From the NCBI GenBank assembly GCA_024809215.1, contig JANUBW010000004.1, forward strand, positions 575,937 to 639,936: DNA of 64,000 nucleotides. Direction: 5' to 3'. The notes under the pieces are model-generated. The model did no database searches, was not told the DNA's origin, and saw nothing but the letters and a program-made list of their open reading frames with translations. Positions within the stretch are counted from its first letter, which is position 1, and each line of letters starts with the position of its first letter. The stretch comes from Niastella sp. OAS944. Lineage in GTDB: Bacteria > Bacteroidota > Bacteroidia > Chitinophagales > Chitinophagaceae. Positions 18,144 through 28,700 of the stretch are shown piece by piece. Made by a program: the position numbers and the translations under genes.

Positions 18144-19856
18144 TTAAAAACTGTAACTATACCCCATGGTTCCCGTGAGGTCGGTAGTATTTTTAGTTTG
18201 TTGTGTTTCGCGAATCTGATTGACAAGGTTCAGGTTCAACCGGTGTTTTTTGAACACCGTATACGATGCATTAAAACGCACACTCAGCACACTGCTTATT
18301 TGAACATTATCCTGTTTACTGAAATTGTACGAGGTAGAAAGCCCTGACGACAATTTCTTTTTAAACATCTTCGCCATAAAACTTACGGTTGGCCCCATGG
18401 TCATAAAATCGTTACGTGCAATGGTGTTGTAGCTCACATTATATGCGGCCGTCAGGTTCATGCCCTGCTGTAACCATTGAACACCGTAAGAGGTGGCCAG
18501 GTTGTAAAATTGTGAGCTGTTACCCTTGGCAACAGAGCCGCCCTGATCATCCGATGCATCCTGAAAATTCAGGTTCATGTTCAATGAATGCATTTGCTGT
18601 TCGCTCTTTTTGGTAAGCACATTTACATTCAAATTGGCGTTTTGAGAGATCTGGGTAAAATTCAGGGTATCCATTTGCTGATAGGGCAACTGGTTAATGT
18701 ATTCGAACTGCGGACGAATACTCATATACGTTTGAAAGTTGGAATAACTGAAACTGGTTTGCAGTTTTTCGGTAGGTGTATAATTTAAATTAAGTGCACC
18801 TACAACTCGCCTGGTAGTGCCGGATTTGCTGTAATCGAGGTTATCGCGTTGTATGCCTACGTTAGCAGAAATATTGGCTTTGTCTCTTAAAAGACTTTGC
18901 GCCAGATTTACGGTTATATTTTCGAGGTCGTTACTGAAATAATAAGTTCCGAATGTTTGGTAGCCGGGATCTATGCGCTCGTACCCTGCGCCAATGGTGC
19001 TTTTGCGGAAAGTATAATTCAACTGGGCTTTCAGGGCATGATACACGGCAGTAGAACCATTTCCCTTCATAAATATGTTTGATACGCCCTTGTTCAAATT
19101 TTCGGTACTATCGCGTACATCGCGCGTTAATACACTGGTTGCATAACCACCGGAAAGCTCCAGGCCTCTTAACGGTTGCAAACCCAGTTCATAATGCAAT
19201 GCAAGATTTTGTCCGGGAAAGATCAGCAAACTATCAGGTGCTGTGGCCAAACTGCTTCGTATATCCTTTGCAGCAAAAGCCGAGATACTGACCCTGTACA
19301 TTTTTTGATTATAACCCAGTTTGGCGCCATATCCTATACGGCGGTACACGGGCAACATATTAGAGGTGCTATCGTACTGCACTGATTTCAGCAACCTGCC
19401 GCCCATGGCGCTTATTCTCCAGGGGCCATCCGGCGTAAGATCAACACCTGCACCCGTGAACTGATGGCCGCTTAATGTATACGGTGAAAAACTCATAGCT
19501 ACATCACCTATATGCCCTGCTATCCACTTATATGTAGGATGCAAACTCAACCGGTTAGGTGGTGTGGGATATGTTAACCCATGACTGGCATTAGTAAGAT
19601 TAAAGGAAAACGGCAGATTGATCTTGCCAAACAGATTGGCATTGAGATTACCTTGCAAAAACCAGGTAAACGGTTCACGGCCATAATTGCCATTACCGCT
19701 ATAAAAGGCGGTATTGGCAGCTATACCGCCACTAAACCTGATCGGTTTTGCCTTGAAGACATTTTTCAGGCCTTCAATGTCTACCTGTTGGGCAATAGTT
19801 ATTTTACAACAGGTAAGCAGTATGATGAATAAAAGACTGCGTACAATTTTATGCAT
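18144..19856 (-). CDS. predicted outer-membrane beta-barrel protein (570 aa)
   Basis: Signal peptide (MHKIVRSLLFIILLTCCKITIAQQ), then a chain of amphipathic strands with aromatic ends and short turns (FSFNLTNASHGL, LSGGYATSVLTRD, QLNYTFRKSTIGAGYERI, TSFSYSNFQTYMS). It ends in GTMGYSYSF, with an aromatic last residue as expected of outer-membrane barrels. It lies 42 bp after the PKD lipoprotein gene and 20 bp before the 1507-aa gene. It is likely the membrane anchor or pore of the operon's surface system. It carries no plug domain or TonB box, so it is not a SusC-type receptor. I know no specific family name for it. Confidence 0.7.
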   Translation of the reverse strand: MHKIVRSLLFIILLTCCKITIAQQVDIEGLKNVFKAKPIRFSGGIAANTAFYSGNGNYGREPFTWFLQGNLNANLFGKINLPFSFNLTNASHGLTYPTPPNRLSLHPTYKWIAGHIGDVAMSFSPYTLSGHQFTGAGVDLTPDGPWRISAMGGRLLKSVQYDSTSNMLPVYRRIGYGAKLGYNQKMYRVSISAFAAKDIRSSLATAPDSLLIFPGQNLALHYELGLQPLRGLELSGGYATSVLTRDVRDSTENLNKGVSNIFMKGNGSTAVYHALKAQLNYTFRKSTIGAGYERIDPGYQTFGTYYFSNDLENITVNLAQSLLRDKANISANVGIQRDNLDYSKSGTTRRVVGALNLNYTPTEKLQTSFSYSNFQTYMSIRPQFEYINQLPYQQMDTLNFTQISQNANLNVNVLTKKSEQQMHSLNMNLNFQDASDDQGGSVAKGNSSQFYNLATSYGVQWLQQGMNLTAAYNVSYNTIARNDFMTMGPTVSFMAKMFKKKLSSGLSTSYNFSKQDNVQISSVLSVRFNASYTVFKKHRLNLNLVNQIRETQQTKNTTDLTGTMGYSYSF

Positions 19857-19898
19857 AGGGTTCAGGGATTCGTTTGGAATGGGGCTTCATGGCCTGCG

Positions 19899-21254
19899 TT
19901 ACGGTACTTTCTGCACTTTTATATCCGTTACGATGTATGAATCGGCGCCGTTTTGCACGAACTGTTTTATTTTAACAGCGCCTTTGCGGCCATCGCTTGT
20001 TTTGAATAACACTACCCGCGGCACCTGGTTGTTTGTGAATTGCAACCACCCGCCACTACTAAAATCAACCGGCATAGTTGCAAACATGGCATCATTGGTC
20101 ATACCGTCAAAGTCGGCCGGTGTAAGGCTGGCGCTGCAACCGCAATATTCCTGCGAATTAATAACGGTAGCTGATTGAGCGCCCGGAATAGCATCAAACG
20201 TATAGTTTGTGGCCGAGTCGGGTGATATAAAGCGGTTATAGGTAAAGCTTTGATTCAACCCGAAGAACACAAGATCAATATCTTTTCCTGCAACTTTCAG
20301 GTCATCTGAGGCTTTGAAGCTGCGCTGTAGTTTGGTAGAGAAAAAACAACCCACCGAACCATGCGCCGTATTAATGCCAAAACGAACATCATTAAAAGTG
20401 CGCAAATTGGAATTTGGCAATACATTAATGGTTTGCTGAACAGTTTTTGTTTCTTTGTTATTACCCGCAGTTAGCGTAATGATATAGGAACCTGGTACAG
20501 CAAAATATATAGAAGGTTTACGGGCCGTATCATTATCGATGGTACCGCCTGTGGTGGTCCATTTCCAATGCAGCCCGCTAACAGTTTCATTATTGAGCGT
20601 TGCTGTTAACGGCGCTTCATAATCGTTATCGTCTAACGAAGGAATGATGGTAAAAGCCGGCAATAATGCAGGTAGCAGCGTAAGTTTTTTGGTTTGGGTA
20701 AAGTCTTTTCGGCCATTGTTCACTATGAGTGTAATGGTATGATCGCCCGGTGTGGTAAATTTTACAATACCGGGATCTTTTGCTGTAGATGTAGCGGGCT
20801 GGCCACCTTCGAATGTCCACTTATAACTAACACCGCCGGTGGTTTTATTTACAATAGTTACATCTGCCGGAACAAAATCATTTACCTGTGGCAATGCATC
20901 GAAACCTATAACAACCGAACTATCAATAAGGATCTCGATTGTTTTTGAATTCCGGTTATCCGCATTCCAGGCCTCGAGGGTAACCGAACAATTACCAGCC
21001 GAGCCAAAAGTTACCGTTCCCGGATCTTTTTTATCGGAAGTAGCAGGGTCGCCACCGGTGAACGTCCATTTATAATGAGTGGCTCCAGTGGCATTATTGG
21101 TGAAATTTATTTTAACCGGCGCAGAAAAATCGTTGTTCACAATGGTATATGCGAAATCAACGCTTAAAGCTGTTTCCTGTTCTTTTTTGCAGGCTGTTAT
21201 AAAAACCAACAACAACAGTATACAGGTGAAGTGATCTATAAAAAGCTTTCTCAA
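19899..21254 (-). CDS. PKD-domain lipoprotein (451 aa), first gene of the toxin operon
   Basis: A lipoprotein signal with lipobox ITAC (Cys22) followed by KKE. Three PKD-type Ig modules follow, each with the hallmark YKWTF.GG.P..S..KDPG or a close variant, at about 30-110, 115-195 and 200-280. The C-terminal 170 residues are a separate domain with no recognised motif (two Cys in YCGCSAS). PKD modules mediate protein-protein or glycan contacts at the cell surface. As the first gene of the run, it probably anchors the assembly on the outer membrane. The promoter should lie in 21255-21673. Confidence 0.8.
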   Translation of the reverse strand: MRKLFIDHFTCILLLLVFITACKKEQETALSVDFAYTIVNNDFSAPVKINFTNNATGATHYKWTFTGGDPATSDKKDPGTVTFGSAGNCSVTLEAWNADNRNSKTIEILIDSSVVIGFDALPQVNDFVPADVTIVNKTTGGVSYKWTFEGGQPATSTAKDPGIVKFTTPGDHTITLIVNNGRKDFTQTKKLTLLPALLPAFTIIPSLDDNDYEAPLTATLNNETVSGLHWKWTTTGGTIDNDTARKPSIYFAVPGSYIITLTAGNNKETKTVQQTINVLPNSNLRTFNDVRFGINTAHGSVGCFFSTKLQRSFKASDDLKVAGKDIDLVFFGLNQSFTYNRFISPDSATNYTFDAIPGAQSATVINSQEYCGCSASLTPADFDGMTNDAMFATMPVDFSSGGWLQFTNNQVPRVVLFKTSDGRKGAVKIKQFVQNGADSYIVTDIKVQKVP

Positions 21255-21673
21255 GGTTTGGATTTAGGGATATGCTAATAGGGTTCCATCCAATATATGA
21301 TGGTATATGGCAGTTTCAATATGTAAGCAGACGTGTTTAATTTACTGGCAAACGGGGCCCCGGCGGGGTATTGGGCTGGTCTTTAGGAAATATACTATAC
21401 GTTAGTTTACTAACGGAAGGTGCAGATAAAGAAATGTTCAATTGGTTCATTGGTATAACATTCATAGGATAACCGAATTACAGGTGCGAAACTATATTAA
21501 ATTTCGTATTTATGCCAGCCGAGTTTATAAGCGTGTAGATTTTACCTTTTTTCGTGCAGTTTCAGGCAATAGTCGTGCAGGCCAATAAATCCCCAATAAC
21601 AAACAACCGTTAGGAAAAAGAAAATGGCCGCCATAGCAATTGCAATGGCGACCAAAATCGAATACAAGGGGAA
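21255..21673. other. gene-free stretch with presumed promoter of the toxin operon
   Basis: This 419-bp gap lies between the start of the PKD lipoprotein gene and the end of the GH97 gene, both on the minus strand. No credible frame is present. It holds a perfect palindrome (21400-21415) and a G/C-rich patch around 21352-21366. No clear TAnnTTTG box was found. Confidence 0.5.
21400..21415. promoter_or_regulatory. perfect palindrome, candidate operator
   Basis: CGTTAGT-TT-ACTAACG is a 7-bp perfect inverted repeat with a 2-bp centre, about 146 bp upstream of the first gene of the toxin operon. No T-run follows, so it does not look like a terminator. A role as a regulator-binding site is a guess from position and symmetry. 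Confidence 0.35.
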
Positions 21674-23782
21674 TTATTCGCTTTGAATAATACTGATGGC
21701 TGTACCGCCGCCTGGCGCCAGTGCAAGCTTTAACCTTGTGTTGCTATCTACCGTCACACTCCTGATGGAATAAGCTTCGGGGTTTGTTTTCCAGGTAGCC
21801 CCGGTTGCGTCTTCATAGATGATCGCTTTATATTTTTTCCCCTTCTGCAAAAAATTAAGTGGAAGGGTTGTTGCACGGGCATTTTCATCGGTAATGGCGC
21901 CAACAAACCATCGGTCACTTCCTTTTTCTTTGCGTGCAATGGTAATATAATCGCCCGGCTCAGCCTCCAGGATCTTAGTATCATCCCAGTCAACCGGTAC
22001 TTCTTTTATAAACTGAAAGGCATCGGGTTTTGCTTCGTAATTTTCCGGCAGGTCTGCAGCCATTGTAACGGGACTGTACATGGTAACATACAATGCCAGT
22101 TGTTTTGCCAATGTAGAGTGCACCGATCTATTGGGCACTCCCGGCGCATAGCCTTTTAATTTAAAAATGCCGGGTGTATAATCCATAGGGCCGCCCATAA
22201 GCCGGGTAAAGGGCAAAATGGTTTCATGATCGGGAGGGTTTCCGTTGCTGAATGCGTGGTATTCATTGCCCCTTGCAGCTTCGCAAGCCATGAAGTTGGG
22301 ATAGGTGCGATGCAACCCTGTAGGCCGCGGAGGCTCGTGCGCATCTACCATTACCTGGTATTGCATGCCATGTTGTAATACCCGTTCGTAATGGTTCACC
22401 ATCCATTGGCCGTCGTGATGTTCGCCCCGCGGAACAATACGCCCCACATAACCTGTTTTCACAGCATGATAACCGAATTGTTTCATGAACCTGAAAGCCG
22501 TATCCAATTGCCGTTCATAACTGGTAGCAGAGCCCGAAGTTTCGTTATGCATGATCATATTCACCCCCTTTAACAGGGCGTATTCTGTGATCTCCTTTAC
22601 ATTAAAGTCGGGGTACGGTGTAGCAAAATCAAACACATTTTCTTTCCAGTTGCCAAACCAGCTTTCCCAGCCTTTATTCCACCCTTCAACCAGTACACCA
22701 CCTATGCCATTCTTTGCAGCAAAATCAATATACCGTTTTACATTGGCAGTATTGGCGCCATGCTTTTGATTGGGAATTAACTGACCCTTCGCATCGGTGC
22801 TATCGGCATAATCAGAATAGTTCCAGGTGCTTTTACCGGTTTGCATTTCCCACCATACACCTACGAATTTCATGGGTTTGATCCATGCCACATTGGTATC
22901 AACAGGCGGCTCATTCAAGTTCAGAATTATTTTAGAGGCCAGTATATCCGTTGCCTTATCGCTGATAATTATAGTGCGCCAGGGCGTATGCGTGGGTGCG
23001 TGCAAATAAGCTTTATTATTAAATGCATCGGGCACCAGGGTCGATGACAACCTGAAACTTTTGTTATCTACATGCAATTGCATGGCGGGATAATTCAACA
23101 GCGCTGCCTCGTGAATATTAATATATAATCCATCGGCTGTTTTCATCATCAGCGGGGTTTGCACAGCCCGTGCATCGGTTACTGTTCGTACAGCAATATC
23201 CGTAGCTGCTGCTACCACGGGCGTGTTATTCACCTCGCTTAACAGGGAGGTTGTATAAGCATATTCGTTGGTATCAAAATCGCCCGGGATCCAAAACGCC
23301 TTATGATCACCGGCCAATTGAAACTGCGTACATTCGTCCTTTATAATAAAGTAAGTCAATCCGTTTTGCCGGGGAAATTCATACCTGAACCCTACCCCAT
23401 CGGCAAATACCTTAAAAACAATATCCAGCAGCTTTCCCGAACTATGTTTGAGGTGCACCGTTAGTTGTTCATAGTTGTTGCGAATGGTACTGTACTCGCC
23501 CCAAACGGGTTTCCAGGTTTCATCAACCGTTTTACGATCTTCACCTGCCAGTTTAAAGTTCTTATAGAAAAGAGAATCGCTATCGATTAAAAAGCCAAGC
23601 GAAGAAGGTTTTACCACTTCTTTACCATTGAACAAAACGGCATATACCGGCCTGCCTGCATCATCTACTGAAAACTGTAACCGTACCTTTTCCCTGGTTA
23701 TTTCCAATGGCGGACTTGCCTTAGCTGAAATTGAGAACAACAGGAATAATATAAGCACACGTGTTTTTATAGAACTCATCAT
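21674..23782 (-). CDS. glycoside hydrolase family 97, SusB-like alpha-glucosidase (702 aa)
   Basis: Signal peptide, an N-terminal beta-sandwich, then a (beta/alpha)8 barrel with the GH97 signature. HNETSGSATSYERQ (about residue 411), PRGEHHDGQWMVNHY, VDAHEPPRPTG, CEAARGNEYHAFSNG and GGPMDYTPGIF follow the order known for Bacteroides SusB. The glutamates in HNETS, AHEPP and CEAARG correspond to the SusB base and acid residues, so it should be an inverting alpha-glucosidase rather than the retaining (Asp nucleophile) subtype. It releases glucose from alpha-glucans in the periplasm. It is the last gene of the SusC-SusD-GH97 locus, 168 bp after susD. The length is normal for the family. Confidence 0.93.
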   Translation of the reverse strand: MMSSIKTRVLILFLLFSISAKASPPLEITREKVRLQFSVDDAGRPVYAVLFNGKEVVKPSSLGFLIDSDSLFYKNFKLAGEDRKTVDETWKPVWGEYSTIRNNYEQLTVHLKHSSGKLLDIVFKVFADGVGFRYEFPRQNGLTYFIIKDECTQFQLAGDHKAFWIPGDFDTNEYAYTTSLLSEVNNTPVVAAATDIAVRTVTDARAVQTPLMMKTADGLYINIHEAALLNYPAMQLHVDNKSFRLSSTLVPDAFNNKAYLHAPTHTPWRTIIISDKATDILASKIILNLNEPPVDTNVAWIKPMKFVGVWWEMQTGKSTWNYSDYADSTDAKGQLIPNQKHGANTANVKRYIDFAAKNGIGGVLVEGWNKGWESWFGNWKENVFDFATPYPDFNVKEITEYALLKGVNMIMHNETSGSATSYERQLDTAFRFMKQFGYHAVKTGYVGRIVPRGEHHDGQWMVNHYERVLQHGMQYQVMVDAHEPPRPTGLHRTYPNFMACEAARGNEYHAFSNGNPPDHETILPFTRLMGGPMDYTPGIFKLKGYAPGVPNRSVHSTLAKQLALYVTMYSPVTMAADLPENYEAKPDAFQFIKEVPVDWDDTKILEAEPGDYITIARKEKGSDRWFVGAITDENARATTLPLNFLQKGKKYKAIIYEDATGATWKTNPEAYSIRSVTVDSNTRLKLALAPGGGTAISIIQSE

Positions 23783-23825
23783 GTGTAAGTATCTGATTAA
23801 GAATTATAGTCTTTTGTCGTGAATC

Positions 23826-23950
<125 letters not shown>

Positions 23951-25753
23951 TTAATACCCCTGATTCTGCTGCCCGGTCATCTTCGGGTTTGAATTAAATT
24001 CAGCCTGTGGAATGGGCCAGCTATAGGTTTTATCTTTCCATTCAAGTTTGCCATTTACATTGATGGCTGTTTCATAATAAGCGGCTTCTGATGCTCCTAT
24101 GCGCCAGCGACAAACATCAAACCACCAACCGCCTTCATTGAACAATTCGGCAAAACGTTCGTAATACAGCGGATTGTTTCCCAATACCGGGTCACCAATG
24201 GCAACCGTTGCGCCCGTTAAACTGGTATAATCAACCGGCGAAGGTGCATTATCGGGGTAACCATAGGCACGGCGTTTTGTTTTATTCAGGTAGGCAAGCG
24301 CGGTAGTATTATCGTTCAAACCCTTTGCCGCTTCTGCATACAACAAATACACTTCTGCCAGCCTGATGAGATAATAATTCCAGGCATCGGCCGGACCGGT
24401 ATTATTGATATTATCGAAAATGGGTGCATACTTTCTAAAGCTCCAGCCATACCTGTTTGCCTGCTTTGCCCAAAATTTTGGCATGGAAACAGGGTACCAG
24501 TTCCTGCCATCAAATTTCACCGAATCAACCCAGGGTTGCAAGGCATTTACAAACAACCGCGGATCGCAGGTCTTATTTACTCTTACCTGTAACGATTGCT
24601 GTTTGTAAACCGGGTCCATTATATTCTTTGGATTGGTATAACTGGCCGCTTTACCGCTATTGAAATCGGGATTTGGCTTCAGCGTATAGGAACCCAGGCC
24701 GAACCCAAAACGCTCTACGTTTTTGTCGTGAAAGATCTCATTGCCATATCCTAATGGGTTTGAAGCGCCTTCTGTTCCATCTTCCCCTAACGCCCAGGGA
24801 CACCAGATCAAACCATTAATGGTGGTAGCATTGGGCGTATTACCATATACACCATAGTTACCTTTTGAATCCTGGTCAACATTCAACTCAAATATTGATT
24901 CTTCATTGAATTCATTGGCGCTTATGCCAATAAATGCATCGCGGTATTTTTCGTAAGGCATCAGCGATTTGCCACTGTTATCGATCACATCTTTCAACAC
25001 GGTTCTGGCCTCATTCCAGTTCTGCGTAAATACATACGCCTTTCCCAGTAATGATTTGGCGGCCCATTCGCTAATTCGTCCTTTATCATTACCCGACCAG
25101 GTTTTCCCTTTTAGCAAGGCGGCAGACTGTTTACAATCGCTAACGATGAGGTCCCATACTTCTTTAACAGTGTTACGGCCTTTTTGCGTTCCTTCTAACC
25201 CGGTTGGCAGTTCAGTAAAAATGGGTACCCCTTTTTTATCGCCGCCACCGGCTGTAGTGATATAACTTTCACCAAACAAACATTCGAGGTTGAAGTAATA
25301 ATAGGCCCTGAGAAAATAGGCCTGTCCTTTTACCAGGTCAACGGTCGATTGGTCTTGCGGTTTGCCATAGCGCGACATATAAAAATCGGCGCCCTGTATG
25401 GCCACATTGCAATTCTTAACACCGGCAAAAAAGCTTGTCCAGGCTTCCTGTACGTATGTATTGGTGATACCTAAATTGGTTGCCGCCATTTCGTTCCAGG
25501 AAGGGTCGCCGTCATAAGCGCTATTGGCAGTATGTGTTGCATTTGATAAAGCCTTTGGCCACAAATGAAAACCAAACAGGTTGGCATCGCGCAAATTTGA
25601 ATAACAGGGAACCAGCACACTATTCAACTCGCTTAAGGTTTTAGGAAAATTAGTGGTAGAATAGCTGTCGGTAGGCACAACCAGACCAGGATCTTTTTTA
25701 CATGCACTTAGTATGACAAGCCCAAATATGATGAGGTATTTCTTTTTGAACAT
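23951..25753 (-). CDS. SusD/RagB-family glycan-binding lipoprotein (600 aa)
   Basis: Lipobox ILSAC (Cys18) followed by KKD, then the SusD fold: an N-terminal segment with NLRDANLFGFHLWP, TPR-like helices with GQAYFLRAYYYFNLECLFG, LLGKAYVFTQNWNEA, NYYLIRLAEVYLLYAEAA, and the C-terminal YERFAELFNEGGWWFDVCRW. Such proteins cap the SusC channel and bind glycans at the cell surface. It lies 22 bp downstream of susC and upstream of the GH97 gene. The context suggests an alpha-glucan or related alpha-hexoside substrate. Confidence 0.93.
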   Translation of the reverse strand: MFKKKYLIIFGLVILSACKKDPGLVVPTDSYSTTNFPKTLSELNSVLVPCYSNLRDANLFGFHLWPKALSNATHTANSAYDGDPSWNEMAATNLGITNTYVQEAWTSFFAGVKNCNVAIQGADFYMSRYGKPQDQSTVDLVKGQAYFLRAYYYFNLECLFGESYITTAGGGDKKGVPIFTELPTGLEGTQKGRNTVKEVWDLIVSDCKQSAALLKGKTWSGNDKGRISEWAAKSLLGKAYVFTQNWNEARTVLKDVIDNSGKSLMPYEKYRDAFIGISANEFNEESIFELNVDQDSKGNYGVYGNTPNATTINGLIWCPWALGEDGTEGASNPLGYGNEIFHDKNVERFGFGLGSYTLKPNPDFNSGKAASYTNPKNIMDPVYKQQSLQVRVNKTCDPRLFVNALQPWVDSVKFDGRNWYPVSMPKFWAKQANRYGWSFRKYAPIFDNINNTGPADAWNYYLIRLAEVYLLYAEAAKGLNDNTTALAYLNKTKRRAYGYPDNAPSPVDYTSLTGATVAIGDPVLGNNPLYYERFAELFNEGGWWFDVCRWRIGASEAAYYETAINVNGKLEWKDKTYSWPIPQAEFNSNPKMTGQQNQGY

Positions 25754-25775
25754 GATAATAGTTTTTAAACGATGG

Positions 25776-28700
25776 CTAGAAGTTGATATCGATACCTGCT
25801 GAATACAATCTTACCTGCGGATATTGTGACACTGCATCTAAACCGCGGGTGGTAACACCTACTGCATTACCTACAAAACCCGATTGTGCGGCCGCAGAAA
25901 AAGCGCTTCCCAGCTCAGGATCGAGCCCTGAATATTTTGTGATGGTAAACAGGTTATTGGCCATTACAAATACACGCGCTGTTTTAATACCTGCTTTTTG
26001 TAACAGCGCCGCGTTGAACGTATAACCCACTTGCAGGTTTTTCAGTTTCAGGTAATCGCCCGGCTCAACAAAATAACTGTTCACCGAGGTATAGTTCTTA
26101 TTAGGATCGAGGGTAAAAGAGCCATCGTTGTTCTTTACACCCAAACGTGGTTGAGCGGTGAGTTGGTTATCGCCCAGGAAGGAGGCGCCAAATACTTTTG
26201 AAGTGGTGTTGCCATCAGAGAATGGATACATTTCATAGGCCTTCACGCCATTGAAAATATCAACACCCGCCACGCCATTGAACAACAGAGACGCATCGAA
26301 CCCTTTATAATTAAGCCTGACAGCAGCGCCATACACTAATTTCGGGTTGGGATTACCAATCACCTGCCTGTCGTCGGGCGAAAGGGTTTTGCCGTTCTTA
26401 TCATCATGCGCAAAAATAAGGTCGCCGGCTTTTGCATTGGGTTGAGCGCTGGCCGCCGCTTCGGCATCAGTTTTAAACATACCGATCACTTTATAGCCAT
26501 AAAAAGAACCGAAGGGCAAACCGGCTTTTGTTACAGTTATATTCTGGTTCGACATTACATTGAATGCCGCATCACCGGTAGAGTAATAGTTATAACCATC
26601 GAACAATTTATCATTGGCAATACCGCTGAGGTCAGTTACCTTGTTCTTATTAAATCCGCCGTTAAGGCTAACGTCAAAGCTTAACTCCGACACCTTGCCG
26701 CGATAACCCAGCAACAGGTCAACACCTTTGCTGCTCACTTTGCCAATATTGGTAAAATAAGGCACCGTATAACCTGAGCTCAGGGCAACCGGCAGGGCAT
26801 ACAACATATCTTTAGTATCGCGATTATAATACTCAGCCGTGAAGTAGATCTTTCCATTCATGGCCTCACCATCTACACCCAGATTGGTTTCGTAAACGGT
26901 TTCCCAATGCAGGTTGGGGTTAGGAATGGAATTTATGGTTACACCAATGTCGAGCGGTCCGCCTGGCGTAAAGTTGGCGCCGGAAAGCGAACCCAGTGCA
27001 TTAGGCCCGGTGAAGGAGCTATACGATGCCACATAGGTATAAGGCGGAATATTGCTATTACCCAGGGTACCATAACTACCCCGAAGTTTTAACCGGCTTA
27101 AAGTTGTTTTTAACGGCGTAAAGAAATTCTCTTCGCTGATATTCCAACCAGCGGAAAATGCGCCAAAAACGCCTTTTTGTTTATTAGGACCAAACACGGT
27201 GAAGTTGGCATCCTGCCTTATAGATCCTGTTAAATAATAGCGGCTTTTATAATTATAGTTAAGCCTGCCGAAGAATGATTTTACCAGCCCGTTATCGTCG
27301 TTCTTGCCGCTAACAGTAGCTGTTGATTGAGTGGTTTGAACAAAGGAATAACCGGGCATCCCTACATAACTTTGAAAAGCACCGATGTTGCGGTATTTAG
27401 AAGCTATTTGCTCAAAACCTGCGATGGCGTTAATGGAATGACCGCCGAAGCTTTGGTCGAAAGTAAGAACATAGTTCGTTAATACCTGGCTGCTTTTTAT
27501 CGAAGTGCGGGTAAGTGAATTCACATTGTTCACCACCTGGCCAAAATCGAATGCCGCCTGGTAATAATCCTGCGATTCTTCATAATACGAATAACTGATA
27601 TTGCTTCTAAAGGTGAGGTGCAGGGGCAGCTTAACTTCTGCAAATACATTTCCCTGTAAATTATTTTTGAAATTAATGGCATCGGCCGATTCCATGGCGC
27701 CTACCGGGTTGGGGCCGCCGAACTGTAAACCGTTGTAACCGCCCGGCACTACGCCCCAGGTGCCATTTGCATTCTTAATAGGAATAATGGGCAATGTTCT
27801 AAAGGGGGCATTATGTAATTGCGCCTCACTACCTACCGGTGGCGCTGTTTTACGTTGAGAAAAAGCCAGCTGTTCGCCGATCTTTAAAAACGAGGTGAGT
27901 TTATAATCGGTATTGATACGCGCTCCGCCGATATTGGAATAATTTCTTTTATAAATACCGGTTTGTTTATTATAAAAACCCGATAAAAGATAATTCACTA
28001 CAGGCGAAGAACCTGCAACAGACAAATTATAATTATTTTCCGACGCATCGCGGTACAGGGCATCTGTCCAGTCGGTATCGGCCAGTGTATCGGTATGTGT
28101 GGCATTGGCAAAAAACTGCGGGTGTAAAATGTTTTGCAGTTTAATGTATTGCTCTTTGTTCAATAAGGAAATAAGCTTTGGTTTGGTAATACCATACCGG
28201 GCATTGAAGTTAATAGTAGGTTTTGCCGATGCACCTTTTTTAGTAGTAACAACAATAACGCCACCCGCGGCTGCGGAACCATAAATGGCGGCGGCGCTGG
28301 CATCTTTTAGAATATCTACGGTGGCAATATCCTGCACGTTGAGATTGTCGCCATTGGTGCGAACGCCATCCACTATATACAGCGGATTGGGTTGGTGTAA
28401 TGAAGAAAGTCCGCGGATGATGATGGTTGAACCGGCATCGGGACTGCCCGATGATTTAATGACCTCTACACCTGCTACCCTACCTTGTATGGCATCGGTA
28501 ACATTGGTAACAGGCATGTTCCTGATGGCTTCCCCTTTTACCGAACCCACCGCGCCGGTTACATCCGATCGTTTTTGGGTGCCATAACCCACTACGACAA
28601 TAGCGTCTAAATTGCCATCGGCAGCTTTCAGGATAACATTAATCAGGTTGCCAGAAGGTATGGCCACCTCCCTTGTTTCGTACCCAACATACGACACCAC

